A DNA stretch of 64,000 nt from JABDIY01 sp963803845. GTDB lineage: Bacteria > Actinomycetota > Acidimicrobiia > Acidimicrobiales > SZUA-35. The stretch is taken from the NCBI GenBank assembly GCA_963803845.1, contig CAWDNZ010000004.1, forward strand, positions 682,001 through 746,000, read 5' to 3'. This document shows positions 42,677 to 51,771 of the stretch, piece by piece. Position numbers and translations under genes: made by a program. The notes under the pieces were generated by a model that was given only the letters and a program-made list of their open reading frames with translations, was not told where the DNA came from and did not search any database. The first letter of the stretch is position 1. Each line of letters opens with the position of its first letter.

Positions 42677-43003
42677 TTAATCACGCGGGGTGACCGGAAG
42701 CTCAGCTGGGGGCAAGGGCGAGTTGGACTTCACGTAGTCAGCGAACTGGACGGCATCGCAGTCAGGGCAGAGATAGACAACCCGGAGAGACTGGATGGAC
42801 AACTGGGTACCCCGGGATTTCTCGAGGATCGACTGGAAAGCCTTGTGCACGTCGGTTCGGCCGCAGGTGGTGCACTTGGGTGTGAGATCACGGTCCCACA
42901 CCAGTCCGCAGACCTCGCAGGTGATCGTGATCGTCTCACCGGACCGCTCACCCTGAAGTTGCTCCTCTTCACCACAATTGGCACAGGTCGTGTCTCCAGC
43001 CAT
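42677..43003 (-). CDS. Zinc-ribbon protein of unknown function
   Basis: 108 residues from ATG at 43003 (TACGTT six bases upstream, separated by six G). Four CXXC motifs (CANC, CEVC, CTTC, CPDC) can bind two zinc ions. The middle (HKAFQSILEKSRGTQLSIQS) is helical. No catalytic motif. Possibly a transcription- or translation-linked zinc ribbon, but this is a guess. Confidence 0.6.
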   Translation of the reverse strand: MAGDTTCANCGEEEQLQGERSGETITITCEVCGLVWDRDLTPKCTTCGRTDVHKAFQSILEKSRGTQLSIQSLRVVYLCPDCDAVQFADYVKSNSPLPPAELPVTPRD

Positions 43004-43080
43004 CCCCCCAACGTAGTGTTTGGCTGGACGTCCTCGGCGATTGCCACCTTTTCCGGCGGTTGCTGAATCAGACTTGATGA

Positions 43081-44361
43081 ATGCGTCGCCCCCGTTTGCT
43101 TCTCCTCGTGGCTGCGACCGTAGGACTCGGCGGCGGACTCGGCGTGCTGCTCCCCGAGACCGCCGACACGCCGAACCCCGACGGCGCACTCGCCAACGCG
43201 GCCGCACCCGAACCGATCCAGGAGCATGTTCCGCCCCCAACATCAGTGCATGTTTCGGGCATCGTCACCGACGTGCGGGTGAGCGATGACGGCATCCTGA
43301 CCGTGGCGGGCAAGACGCAACGAAACGGCTCCGCGGAAAACGTCGCCGTGTCGTTTTGGATCGATCGCCAGCCGGTCCGAACGCTGGCCGAGCCACCATC
43401 GGCTCCGCCGCAAATCGAACCAGGGTCAACCACAGAAGCGGTTCCCACCGAGACGAGCGCACCACCGGTTCAGGAGGCGGGTCGATTCACCAAGGCGGTG
43501 CAGCTGGAGGAGGGTCCCCAGGAGGTCTGTGCGATCGCGGTCAACGACGCCGGACCGGACGCAGTTATGGGCTGCGAGAACGTGATGTATCGGGCCCAAC
43601 TGGTGGATGGAAAAATGATCATCGCTGACTACGGCAGTGGGGCAACGCCCCGCTTGGGGATCGCCGGTGAAGGAACTCCTCTCGAGGCGGCCCAGCGGGT
43701 AGCGGCCCGAGCAAAGGAGTGGGAGGAGGCCACCGGCATTCCCACGATCCCGGCGTTTGATTACATCCAGACCGTGGCCCAGGCGTCTCCCGGGTCCGAT
43801 GGTGACTATTCCGCCCACACCTCGAAAGAGGACCTCGATACCTACCTGGCGGCGATTCGCAGCGTCGATGGCCTCCTGATCTTGGATTTCCAGCCCGGCG
43901 GTGGGCACTTCATGAAACAGATCGTCCAGTACGAGGACTATCTTCGGCAGCCCGACGTAGGCCTGGCTCTCGATACCGAGTGGCGGATGCCGTGGGGGGT
44001 CGCACCAGCCACGATTATTGGCTACGCCACCGCGGGCGAAATCAACGAGGTGGGTGAGTACCTTGCCACCATCGTGGCGGAAGGCAACCTCCCGCAGAAG
44101 CCCTTCGTGATCCACCAGTTCCGATCCAAGATGGTGCGAGACCGTGCCACGATCGTAGACCGCCCCGAATTGGCCACGATCTTCCATATCGATGGCCATG
44201 GAACCAAACAGCTGAAGCGGACCGTCTACCGACAACTCCTCCCCAGCGAAGAGTTCTACACCGGCTTCAAACTCTTCTTCGACGAAGACACCGGTCTAAT
44301 GACGCCACTCGAGGTCCGCGACGATCTCGCCCGCATCCCCGCCATGGTGAGTTATCAGTAA
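43081..44361 (+). CDS. Secreted protein of unknown function
   Basis: 426 residues with a signal peptide (LLLLVAATVGLGGGLGVLLP). Residues about 55-150 form a beta-rich region with Pro/Thr linkers and two cysteines (EVCAIAV, VMGCENV). The C-terminal 240 residues look like a folded domain: TPRLGIAGEGTPLEAAQRVA, LLILDFQPGGGHFMKQI, ALDTEWRMPWGVAP and FVIHQFRSKMV. The pattern of beta-strand ends with Asp/His/Glu suggests a TIM-barrel hydrolase, but I do not recognise the family. CAGACT six bases before the ATG supports the start. Confidence 0.6.
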   Translation: MRRPRLLLLVAATVGLGGGLGVLLPETADTPNPDGALANAAAPEPIQEHVPPPTSVHVSGIVTDVRVSDDGILTVAGKTQRNGSAENVAVSFWIDRQPVRTLAEPPSAPPQIEPGSTTEAVPTETSAPPVQEAGRFTKAVQLEEGPQEVCAIAVNDAGPDAVMGCENVMYRAQLVDGKMIIADYGSGATPRLGIAGEGTPLEAAQRVAARAKEWEEATGIPTIPAFDYIQTVAQASPGSDGDYSAHTSKEDLDTYLAAIRSVDGLLILDFQPGGGHFMKQIVQYEDYLRQPDVGLALDTEWRMPWGVAPATIIGYATAGEINEVGEYLATIVAEGNLPQKPFVIHQFRSKMVRDRATIVDRPELATIFHIDGHGTKQLKRTVYRQLLPSEEFYTGFKLFFDEDTGLMTPLEVRDDLARIPAMVSYQ

Positions 44362-44362
44362 T

Positions 44363-44690
44363 ATTGATTCCGCTCGCCGCGGCTCGTTCCTCGCTACGGG
44401 GTCGCTCCATGCTCGCTCCGCTCAACCAAAACAACACACCCAGCTAGCTGCTCCGTCCCTCCGCAGCCTCAGGCAGTCACATTGATTCCGCTCGCCGCGG
44501 CTCGTTCCTCGCTACGGGGTCGCTCCATGCTCGCTCCGCTCAACCAAAACAACACACCCAGCTAGCTGCTCCGTCCCTCCGCAGCCTCAGGCAGTCACAT
44601 TGATTCCGCTCGCCGCGGCTCGTTCCTCGCTACGGGGTCGCTCCATGCTCGCTCCGCTCAACCAAAACAACACACCCAGCTAGCTGCTCC
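44363..44690. repeat. Three tandem copies of a 118-bp intergenic repeat
   Basis: Copies begin at 44363, 44481 and 44599; the first two are full length, the third stops after 92 bases at 44690, close to the ald stop. They appear identical base for base. Each unit is G+C-rich on the left (repeated CGCTC and CTCG motifs) and contains AACAACACACCC and GCTAGCTGCT. It fills the whole gap between the secreted protein gene and ald; no gene is seen in it. Confidence 0.95.
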
Positions 44691-44699
44691 AGCCTCCAG

Positions 44700-45782
44700 C
44701 TACTTGCCGAGGGCGGCGGCGACCGTGGGCTCCATGATCTTGCCGGCCTGAACCGTAAGGCCGGCACGGAGGCCGGGGTCGGCGGCCAGTGCCTCTTCCA
44801 CACCATTGGCCAACTTCATCACGTAGCTCAACGTGGCGTTGTTCAGCGCCAACGTTGACGTGCGGGGAACGGCGCCAGGCATATTGGCCACACAGTAGTG
44901 AACAACCCCATCAACCACGTAGGTGGGATCGGCATGCGTGGTGGCTCGGGACGTCTCGGAACACCCGCCCTGATCGATCGCTACGTCTACCAGGACCGAA
45001 CCCGGTCGCATGGAGGAGATCATGCCCTTGGTGATCAAGTGGGGTGCCTTGGCGTTGCGGACCAGAACGGCACCGATCACCAGGTCAGATTCGGCCACAT
45101 GCTTTTCGAGAGCGGCCGTGGTGCTGTAGACGGTCTGGATGGCCGAGCCGTACCGGTCGCTCAACGCTTCCAGAACGGCCGGGTTGCGATCCAGAACCAC
45201 CACATGAGCGCCTAGGCCGACGGCCATTTCGATGGCATTCTTGCCGACGAAACCACCACCGATCACGGTGACCTTGGCGGCTTCGACACCGGGCACTCCC
45301 CCGAGCAGAACGCCGGAACCGCCGGCTGGTTTCTCCAAGGATCGCGCTCCGGCCTGGACCGCCAGACGCCCCGCTACTTGGCTCATCGGAGCCAGGAGCG
45401 CCAGATCGCCGCGGGGGCCGACCACCGACTCGTAGGCGATGCAGGTTGCCCCGCTGTTGAGGAGGTCCTCGGCCTGGGCCGGATCCGGGGCGAGATGGAG
45501 GTAGGTGAAGAGCGTGTGCTCCGGGGTGAGCCGGGCCCGCTCGACCGCTTGGGGCTCTTTTACCTTCACGATCAGCGTTGCGCCCGCAAAGACGGCATCG
45601 GCGTCGGGCACGATCGTGGCACCGGCGTCGATGTACTCGGCGTCGAGAAAGCCCGATCCTTCACCAGCGCCGGCTTGAATGATGACCTCATGACCAGCAC
45701 CCACCAGTTCGGCAACGCTGTTCGGCGTGAGTCCTACCCGGTTTTCGTTGTTCTTGATCTCGGCTGGTACCCCGATGCGCAT
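44700..45782 (-). CDS. ald: Alanine dehydrogenase
   Basis: 360 residues. N-terminal MRIGVPAEIKNNENRVGLTP with the substrate residues, NAD-binding VTVIGGGFVGKNAIEMAVGL, catalytic His region in EHTLFTYLHLAP and a late DVAIDQGGCSETSRATTHAD. It interconverts L-alanine and pyruvate + ammonia. ATG at 45782 has AAGGAG upstream. It is divergent from an Lrp-type gene that is the probable regulator (AldR). Confidence 0.96.
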   Translation of the reverse strand: MRIGVPAEIKNNENRVGLTPNSVAELVGAGHEVIIQAGAGEGSGFLDAEYIDAGATIVPDADAVFAGATLIVKVKEPQAVERARLTPEHTLFTYLHLAPDPAQAEDLLNSGATCIAYESVVGPRGDLALLAPMSQVAGRLAVQAGARSLEKPAGGSGVLLGGVPGVEAAKVTVIGGGFVGKNAIEMAVGLGAHVVVLDRNPAVLEALSDRYGSAIQTVYSTTAALEKHVAESDLVIGAVLVRNAKAPHLITKGMISSMRPGSVLVDVAIDQGGCSETSRATTHADPTYVVDGVVHYCVANMPGAVPRTSTLALNNATLSYVMKLANGVEEALAADPGLRAGLTVQAGKIMEPTVAAALGK

Positions 45783-45919
45783 GAATGGGCTCCTTCAAGT
45801 GATGTGTGTCACAAAACGTAGATCAGGACGCGCGGGACAATCCTGGCGAAATTCCTGACACGAAGGCCAAACTACGCAATAATTTGGCGCACCGGAGGAT
45901 CTAGCCGCATAATTGGTGC
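45783..45919. promoter_or_regulatory. Intergenic control region between ald and the Lrp-type regulator
   Basis: 137 bases. For the regulator, TTGGCG and CATAAT (45908-45913) are 18 bases apart and the -10 is six bases before the GTG start. Near the ald start, TGTGTCACA and other A/T-flanked GT/CA patterns are compatible with Lrp/AldR binding, but no exact operator can be fixed. Confidence 0.5.
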
Positions 45920-46381
45920 GTGTACACGCTCGATGACATCGATCGCCTTATTCTCGATCAGCTCCAAACAAATGGGCGATCCCCAGCGGTGGAGCTGGCC
46001 GAGACCGTGGGCTTGTCCCCATCGGCCTGTCATCGCCGGGTCAAGGCGCTTGAACAGGTAGGGGTGATCGCAGGCTACGTCGCGGTATTAGACCCCGAGC
46101 AGATCAACCGGGCGCTCGATGTCTTCGTGGAGATCTCGCTCTCCAGCCAGTCGGTAAACATCCTCGCGGATTTCGAAGATGCCGTGACCACCTGCCCGGA
46201 GGTGATGTCGTGCCGGTTGATGGCCGGTGATGCCGATTACCTCGTCCACCTAGCCGTGGCGGACCCAAAGGACTTCGAGCGAATCCACGCCCAGCACCTG
46301 TCCCGGTTGCCCCACGTAGCCAGGCTCAAGTCGAACTTCGCCATTCGAACGGTGGTCCACACCACCCGACATCAACTGTGA
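45920..46381 (+). CDS. Lrp/AsnC-family regulator, probably of ald
   Basis: 153 residues. N-terminal helix-turn-helix (RSPAVELAETVGLSPSACHR, then RVKALEQ) and a C-terminal RAM ligand domain (VMSCRLMAGDADYLVHLAV). Divergent from ald, as for mycobacterial AldR, which activates or represses ald in response to alanine. The leaderless GTG start is supported by CATAAT. Confidence 0.9.
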   Translation: MYTLDDIDRLILDQLQTNGRSPAVELAETVGLSPSACHRRVKALEQVGVIAGYVAVLDPEQINRALDVFVEISLSSQSVNILADFEDAVTTCPEVMSCRLMAGDADYLVHLAVADPKDFERIHAQHLSRLPHVARLKSNFAIRTVVHTTRHQL

Positions 46382-46411
46382 GGTGGGGCGGTGACGAAGT
46401 AGCGTCAGGAG

Positions 46412-47482
46412 ATGGATCTTCCGGTCATGCCCCCGGTGAAACCGATGCTGGCAAAAGCGATTGCCGGCCTCCCCGATCGGGACGACGTAATCTTCGAACC
46501 AAAGTGGGATGGCTTTCGCTGCATCGTCTTCCGTGATGGCGACGAAATCGAGCTCGGCTCCCGCAACGAACGCCCGCTCACTCGATATTTCCCCGAGATC
46601 CTCGAGCCACTGAAAGCCTCCCTGCCCAAGCGCTGCGTCGTGGATGGGGAACTGATCATCATCAAAGGCAACGAACTCGATTTCAACTCGTTGCAACTGC
46701 GACTTCATCCGGCGGAGTCTCGCGTCAACAAGCTGGCCGCCGAGATTCCCAGCTCTTTTGTGGCCTTTGACCTCCTCGCACTAGATGACCGAGACCTACG
46801 TAGTTACTCCTTCGCCGATCGCCGAGACCTTCTCGAAACCGCCTTGGCCGGCAGTTCGGCCCCGGTCTACCTCACCCCCACCACTTCCGATCGGGCAACA
46901 GCCCAACGGTGGTTCGAAGTCTTCGAGGGCGCGGGACTGGACGGCTTGATCGCAAAACCACTAGCGGACCCATATGTGGAGAACAAACGAACCCAACTGA
47001 AGGTCAAACACATACGGAGTGCTGACGCGGTGGTGGCGGGGTACCGCGTTCACAAGGACGGCCAAGGCGTGGGTTCCCTACTACTTGGCCTCTTCGATTC
47101 CGAGGGTCGCCTCCAACACGTTGGCGTCGCCGCCAGCTTCACCGCCAAGCGCCGAACCGAATTGCTCGAAGAATTGGAACCTCTTCGAGACGGTGCCATC
47201 GAGGTCCATCCGTGGCGCGAATGGGCCGATGCCCAAGCCCACGAAACCGGCCAGATGCCCGGGGCACCGCACCGCTGGAACGCTCAGCGGGACGGTTCGT
47301 GGGTTCCACTCCGAATCGAGCGCGTGGCGGAGGTCAAATACGGGTCAACCCTGGGGGGCCGCTTTCGCGAGGTCACCAAGATGCTTCGCTGGCGGCCAGA
47401 CAAGGAGCCCGAGCAATGCGACTTCGCCCAATTGGACGAACCGGAGCCGGTTGGAGTTGACATTGTGCTGGGCGCCAACTGA
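46412..47482 (+). CDS. ligC: ATP-dependent DNA ligase, LigC type
   Basis: 356 residues. The nucleotidyl-transfer lysine is in FEPKWDGFRCIVF (motif I), then RNERPLTRYFPEI, VVDGELIII (motif IIIa), FVAFDLLAL, LDGLIAKPL (motif IV) and TQLKVKHIRSADAVVAGYR (motif V). An OB-fold follows. This matches mycobacterial LigC, a repair ligase. TAGCGT at 46400-46405 is six bases before the ATG. It overlaps polD by one base (TGATG). Confidence 0.93.
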   Translation: MDLPVMPPVKPMLAKAIAGLPDRDDVIFEPKWDGFRCIVFRDGDEIELGSRNERPLTRYFPEILEPLKASLPKRCVVDGELIIIKGNELDFNSLQLRLHPAESRVNKLAAEIPSSFVAFDLLALDDRDLRSYSFADRRDLLETALAGSSAPVYLTPTTSDRATAQRWFEVFEGAGLDGLIAKPLADPYVENKRTQLKVKHIRSADAVVAGYRVHKDGQGVGSLLLGLFDSEGRLQHVGVAASFTAKRRTELLEELEPLRDGAIEVHPWREWADAQAHETGQMPGAPHRWNAQRDGSWVPLRIERVAEVKYGSTLGGRFREVTKMLRWRPDKEPEQCDFAQLDEPEPVGVDIVLGAN

Positions 47483-48489
47483 TGGCCGCCGCCGAGAGGA
47501 TCACATTGACGTTGGGTGGTCACGACTTGTCGGTGTCCAGCCCTGACAAAGTCTTCTTCTCCAAGCGAGGCGAAACCAAGCTGGACTTGATCGAGTACTA
47601 CCGAGCGATCGAAGACCCGCTCATGAAAGCGATCGGCGGGCGCCCGATCCTCATGCAACGCTTTCCCGACGGCGCCAGCGGCAAGTCGTTTTTCCAGAAG
47701 CGCGTACCGAAAGGGGCACCCGATTGGCTGCAAACCACCGTCGTTTCAACGCCCAACGGAACCACCTCCAATGCCATGGTGGCCGCTGACATCGCTCATG
47801 TTGCATGGGCCGTCAACATGGGCTGCCTGGGGTTCCACGGTTGGCCCCACACCGCCGCCAATCCTGCTAGCACCGACGAACTCCGGATCGATCTGGACCC
47901 CTCCAAGGGTGTTGGCCTACCCGAGATCAAGACGGTGGCCTTCGCAGTGCGCGAACTACTCGCCGAACTTGGTATTGCGGTCTATCCCAAGACCAGCGGG
48001 AGCCGGGGTTTGCATCTCTTCGTGCATCTTCGCAGCGGGTATGACAGCTACGACGTTCGGGCCGCCGCCGTTGCGCTGGCGCGCGAAATGGAAAGAAGGT
48101 TCCCGAACGATGTGACGGCGAAGTGGTGGAAAGAGGAACGGGGCGAGAGGGTCTTCATCGATTTCAATCAGAACGCCCCCCACAAAACCGTCTTCGCAAC
48201 GTGGTCCGCCCGAGCCCGCGTTGGCGCTCAGGTCAGCTGCCCACTGCGGTGGGACGAGGTGGCCGGGGTGGACCCCGATGACCTCACCATCGCCACCGTT
48301 CCTGCCCGGATCGCCGACCACGGCAATCCCTGGGCAGAGATGTACGACGCGCCGCAGGACATTGGCGTGCTGCTCGATTGGTACGAACGAGACCTGAACG
48401 ATGGGCTCGGCGATGCGCCATGGCCGCCGGTGTATCCGAAGATGCCAAACGAACCATCCCGGGTGGCTCCCTCCCGTGCCAAGGAGTAA
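47482..48489 (+). CDS. LigD-like primase-polymerase (PolD1/PrimPol-C type)
   Basis: 335 residues, a stand-alone LigD polymerase domain. The metal-binding DXD is in LRIDLDPSKG, followed by SGSRGLHLFVHL and VFIDFNQNAPHKTVF with the third Asp. Such proteins fill gaps and add ribonucleotides at breaks. The ligC-polD pair is the same as in Mycobacterium tuberculosis Rv3731-Rv3730c, here in one operon. Ku is not in the window. Confidence 0.93.
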   Translation: MAAAERITLTLGGHDLSVSSPDKVFFSKRGETKLDLIEYYRAIEDPLMKAIGGRPILMQRFPDGASGKSFFQKRVPKGAPDWLQTTVVSTPNGTTSNAMVAADIAHVAWAVNMGCLGFHGWPHTAANPASTDELRIDLDPSKGVGLPEIKTVAFAVRELLAELGIAVYPKTSGSRGLHLFVHLRSGYDSYDVRAAAVALAREMERRFPNDVTAKWWKEERGERVFIDFNQNAPHKTVFATWSARARVGAQVSCPLRWDEVAGVDPDDLTIATVPARIADHGNPWAEMYDAPQDIGVLLDWYERDLNDGLGDAPWPPVYPKMPNEPSRVAPSRAKE

Positions 48490-48495
48490 GCGGCT

Positions 48496-48777
48496 CTACT
48501 CCACGACCACCGCCGGGTAAAAGGCCACGTAATCCTTGATCTCGACGGCCTTTTCGTACGGGGCCTCGTATTGCCATGCCACGTTCTCTTTAGTTTCACC
48601 GCCGGCGGTGAGGGTGTAGTAGCTGGCGTCGCCCTTCCATGGGCAATGTGTGCTGTGTGCGGTCTTGGAGAAGTGGTCCCAGTTCACCGCTTCCTTGGGA
48701 AAGTAGTGGTTGCCTTCGATCACGACGGTGGCGTCGGACTCGGCAATCTTGGCTCCGTTGAACGTTGCTGTCTTCAT
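48496..48777 (-). CDS. DUF427 family protein
   Basis: 93 residues. ATVVIEGNHYFPKEAVNWDH, STHCPWKGDASYYTL and VAWQYEAPYEKAVEIKDYVA match the DUF427 domain, a small beta-rich fold of unknown activity. It converges on polD (6 bases apart). No clear promoter signature. Confidence 0.88.
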   Translation of the reverse strand: MKTATFNGAKIAESDATVVIEGNHYFPKEAVNWDHFSKTAHSTHCPWKGDASYYTLTAGGETKENVAWQYEAPYEKAVEIKDYVAFYPAVVVE

Positions 48778-48824
48778 GTCGTCTCAAACCACAGAGTAAG
48801 GAGGTTTGTTCCGACCGCTCCTTC

Positions 48825-49307
48825 TCAAAGAACCAGCTCGAACATCGCTACTTCCTCGTGAGGACCGTAGGGACGCTCTCTCCCCACCTCAACGAACCCA
48901 AACGCCTCGTGGAAACGAACGCTGCGAGGGTTCGGTGGCTCGGTGTTGACCTCGGCGGTGAGGACACGTTTCCCCAAGCGTCGTGCCGTGCTTACCCCAG
49001 CGTCATAAAGCTTCACACCCCAACCCATGCCACGCGTTGCCGGCGAAAGCATGATCCGGTCGACATAGGCGAACACCTCGTGGCGGTCAGAGAACCAGCG
49101 ATAGTTGGGCGAGGCGTAAGAACTCCCTTCCGCCAGCACCACCAACGCCCCCTCGATCGACCCGTCGAGTTCCACGACTGCGAAAAGCGCAGCAGCATCT
49201 GCCAGGAGATCGAGTTTGGTTCGGTCCAACGGCCCAACCTCGGGCACGTTTGCGGCATTCAGTGCGAGAACGGAATCGACATCGCTAGGACGGAACTGAC
49301 GAATCAC
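48825..49307 (-). CDS. GNAT-family N-acetyltransferase
   Basis: 160 residues from GTG at 49307, which has CATACT seven bases upstream; an in-frame codon at 49343 is an alternative. VIRQFRPSDVDSVLALN opens the fold and MLSPATRGMGWGVKLYDAG is the acetyl-CoA loop (motif A). The substrate is unknown. Divergent from the MMPL transporter. Confidence 0.85.
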   Translation of the reverse strand: MIRQFRPSDVDSVLALNAANVPEVGPLDRTKLDLLADAAALFAVVELDGSIEGALVVLAEGSSYASPNYRWFSDRHEVFAYVDRIMLSPATRGMGWGVKLYDAGVSTARRLGKRVLTAEVNTEPPNPRSVRFHEAFGFVEVGRERPYGPHEEVAMFELVL

Positions 49308-49413
49308 GAAGACGAGTATGCCGGCCCGATCCGGCAACGGCATCCGTCAACTCGTTACCCTACTCCACGGTAGTGAAACGGCTCCCACCTCGACCGCCCC
49401 TCTGGAGATCCCC

Positions 49414-51771
49414 ATGTACGCACGCCTCGCCCGCTGGTGTTTCAAACATTCCTGGTATGTCATCGGAGGCTGGGTGGCGATCCTCGCCGTCGCCGCCGGT
49501 GTGTTCAGCCAGGTGGGTCCAGCCTATGACGGCACCTTCACCGTTCCGGAATCGGAGTCTCTGACCGGTAGTGAACTCCTCACCGAATACTTCGGCGGTT
49601 TGGGTGGCGGCCAAGCGGGCGCCATCGTTTTCAAGGCGGACGCCGGTGTGACCAACGAGGCCGTTGAGACAAAGATGACAGCCCTTTTCGATCAGCTCCA
49701 GTCCGAGATGGCACCGGGTGACAAGCTCGAGGGACTCTCCATCCAGTCCCCGTACGCACCGGGCGGCGAGCAGCTCATTGCCCCAGGAGGACAAATCGCA
49801 CAGGCCCGAATCAACGTGCCAAATTCTATCGACCAGACCAAGGCAATGGAGATGGGCGAACACATCAATGGCCTCGTCAGGACAAACCGTCTCAACGAAA
49901 CCGATGGGTTGCAGGTTGAGGTTGGTGGCGCGGTCCTCGGCTCATTCGAACCCCCAGAATCCGAGGTCCTGGGCGTCGCTTTCGCCGTCCTCGTCCTCAT
50001 CGTGGCCATGGGCTCCGTGGTGGCCATGGGAACCACCCTCGCCGTCGCCCTAACAGGAGTAGGGATCGGAGCGATCGCTATCGGCCTCGTCTCGCATGTG
50101 ATCTCGGTTCCCGACACCGCGGTAACGATCGGATTGATGATCGGAATCGGCGTTGGGATCGATTACGCACTGTTCATCGTAACCCGCTACCGGGAGGCGC
50201 TGGGCCAGGGATTCGATCCTGAAGGCGCAACTGCGGTGGCTCTTGACACCGCCGGCCGCTCCGTGATCTTCGCTGGATTCACCGTGGTCGTTTCGCTGAT
50301 GGGCCTGCTGATCATTGGCGTTCCGTTCATCGCCGGTCTGGGCCTTGGTGCGGCCATGACCGTGGCCGTAGTCATGGTTTCTTCGATCACCCTCCTGCCT
50401 GCGGCCCTGGGGCTTGTGCAGCGCAAGGTCAACGTGACCAAGTGGCGCGGAATGGCGGCGTCGGTCTTCATCGCGCTTGCGCTCTTAACCATCGGGCTGA
50501 GCCTCCCACCGATCCTGGCTGGAATCTGTGTTGGTCTCGCCTTGCTCTCGCTACTGATCGGCTACCTGCCGGTGGCTACGCCGCTCAAGAATTCTCTCGC
50601 CCCCCGGCGCGAAGTGCCCCTGCGCGACACCGTTTGGTATAGCTGGAGCCACCATATTCAAGCCAAGCCATGGCGATTCGCAATCTTGAGCACCCTCATC
50701 CTCCTGGGTTTGGCAATCCCCCTGCTGTGGTTGAATCTGGGTTTCTCCGACGAGGGAAATTACTCCGAGGCAACCACCACCCGACGCGCCTATGACCTGA
50801 TCAGCGAGGGCTTTGGCGCCGGGGCAAACGGCCCGTTCGTACTCATCACCGAGCTGGACTCCCCCGCCGATCTCGAATCGCTTGCCGCTCTATCGCAAAC
50901 CCTAAATGGAACCGATGGTGTTGCGTTTGCCTCGCCACCAATCCCCAACGATGCGAACAGCCCTGGTGCTGCGATCATCCAGCTCCAGCCCACTACCTCT
51001 CCCCAGGCCTCTGAAACAGAGGACTTGGTGAAGACCCTTCGAGAAGAAGTGATCCCAACAGCCATGGCGGGCACCGGACTCGAACCGAAACTGGCCGGTG
51101 CAACCGCGGCCGGCATCGACTTCACCAGCTACCTCGCCGGACGAATCATCCTCTTCTTCGGTGTGGTGCTCACCCTCTCGTTCATCTTGCTCATGACGGT
51201 GTTTCGGTCGTTGCTCGTACCCCTAAAAGCAGTGATCATGAACATGCTCTCGATCGGGGCCGCCTACGGCGTGGTGGTTGCGGTGTTCCAGTTCGGACTC
51301 TTCGGCATAGAAGGTGCTCCGATCGAACCGTTCATACCAATGCTGATGTTCGCCATCGTCTTCGGGCTCTCCATGGATTATGAGGTGTTCATCCTCTCGC
51401 GCATGAAGGAGGAGTATGAAAAGACCGGCGATGCTGCCAACTCCGTTGCCGATGGCCTTGCGGCAACTGCACGAGTGATCACGGCCGCTGCCGCAATCAT
51501 GGTGGTGGTCTTCGGAAGTTTCATGTTCGAAGACAGCCGGATCATCAAGCTCTTCGGGCTCGGCCTTTCCACCGCGGTGCTCATTGACGCAACAATCGTG
51601 CGGATGCTTCTCGTCCCCGCCACCATGCAGTTGCTGGGGGCGAGGAACTGGTGGCTGCCGACCTGGCTCGACAACATCTTGCCCAATCTCAACGTTGAGG
51701 GAGAGCACCACGAGCCGCCCGTCCCGGGCTCTGAAGAAGTTGACCCCGAGCGGGAACCCGTTCTGGCCTAG
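49414..51771 (+). CDS. MMPL-family RND transporter
   Basis: 785 residues from ATG at 49414 (GGAG about eight bases upstream; the in-frame start at 49318 has none). Twelve helices in two halves with large external loops; proton-relay style motifs GVGIDYALFIVTRYREALGQ and GLSMDYEVFILSRMKEEYEK in the fourth and tenth helices. MMPL proteins export lipids or siderophores in actinobacteria. The stop overlaps the convergent exonuclease stop by 4 bases. Confidence 0.92.
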   Translation: MYARLARWCFKHSWYVIGGWVAILAVAAGVFSQVGPAYDGTFTVPESESLTGSELLTEYFGGLGGGQAGAIVFKADAGVTNEAVETKMTALFDQLQSEMAPGDKLEGLSIQSPYAPGGEQLIAPGGQIAQARINVPNSIDQTKAMEMGEHINGLVRTNRLNETDGLQVEVGGAVLGSFEPPESEVLGVAFAVLVLIVAMGSVVAMGTTLAVALTGVGIGAIAIGLVSHVISVPDTAVTIGLMIGIGVGIDYALFIVTRYREALGQGFDPEGATAVALDTAGRSVIFAGFTVVVSLMGLLIIGVPFIAGLGLGAAMTVAVVMVSSITLLPAALGLVQRKVNVTKWRGMAASVFIALALLTIGLSLPPILAGICVGLALLSLLIGYLPVATPLKNSLAPRREVPLRDTVWYSWSHHIQAKPWRFAILSTLILLGLAIPLLWLNLGFSDEGNYSEATTTRRAYDLISEGFGAGANGPFVLITELDSPADLESLAALSQTLNGTDGVAFASPPIPNDANSPGAAIIQLQPTTSPQASETEDLVKTLREEVIPTAMAGTGLEPKLAGATAAGIDFTSYLAGRIILFFGVVLTLSFILLMTVFRSLLVPLKAVIMNMLSIGAAYGVVVAVFQFGLFGIEGAPIEPFIPMLMFAIVFGLSMDYEVFILSRMKEEYEKTGDAANSVADGLAATARVITAAAAIMVVVFGSFMFEDSRIIKLFGLGLSTAVLIDATIVRMLLVPATMQLLGARNWWLPTWLDNILPNLNVEGEHHEPPVPGSEEVDPEREPVLA

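Noticed and set aside
44363..44690. Regular repeats that might be a CRISPR array
   Set aside because: Units are 118 bp, head-to-tail with no spacers, and there are only three; no cas genes nearby. They are plain tandem repeats.
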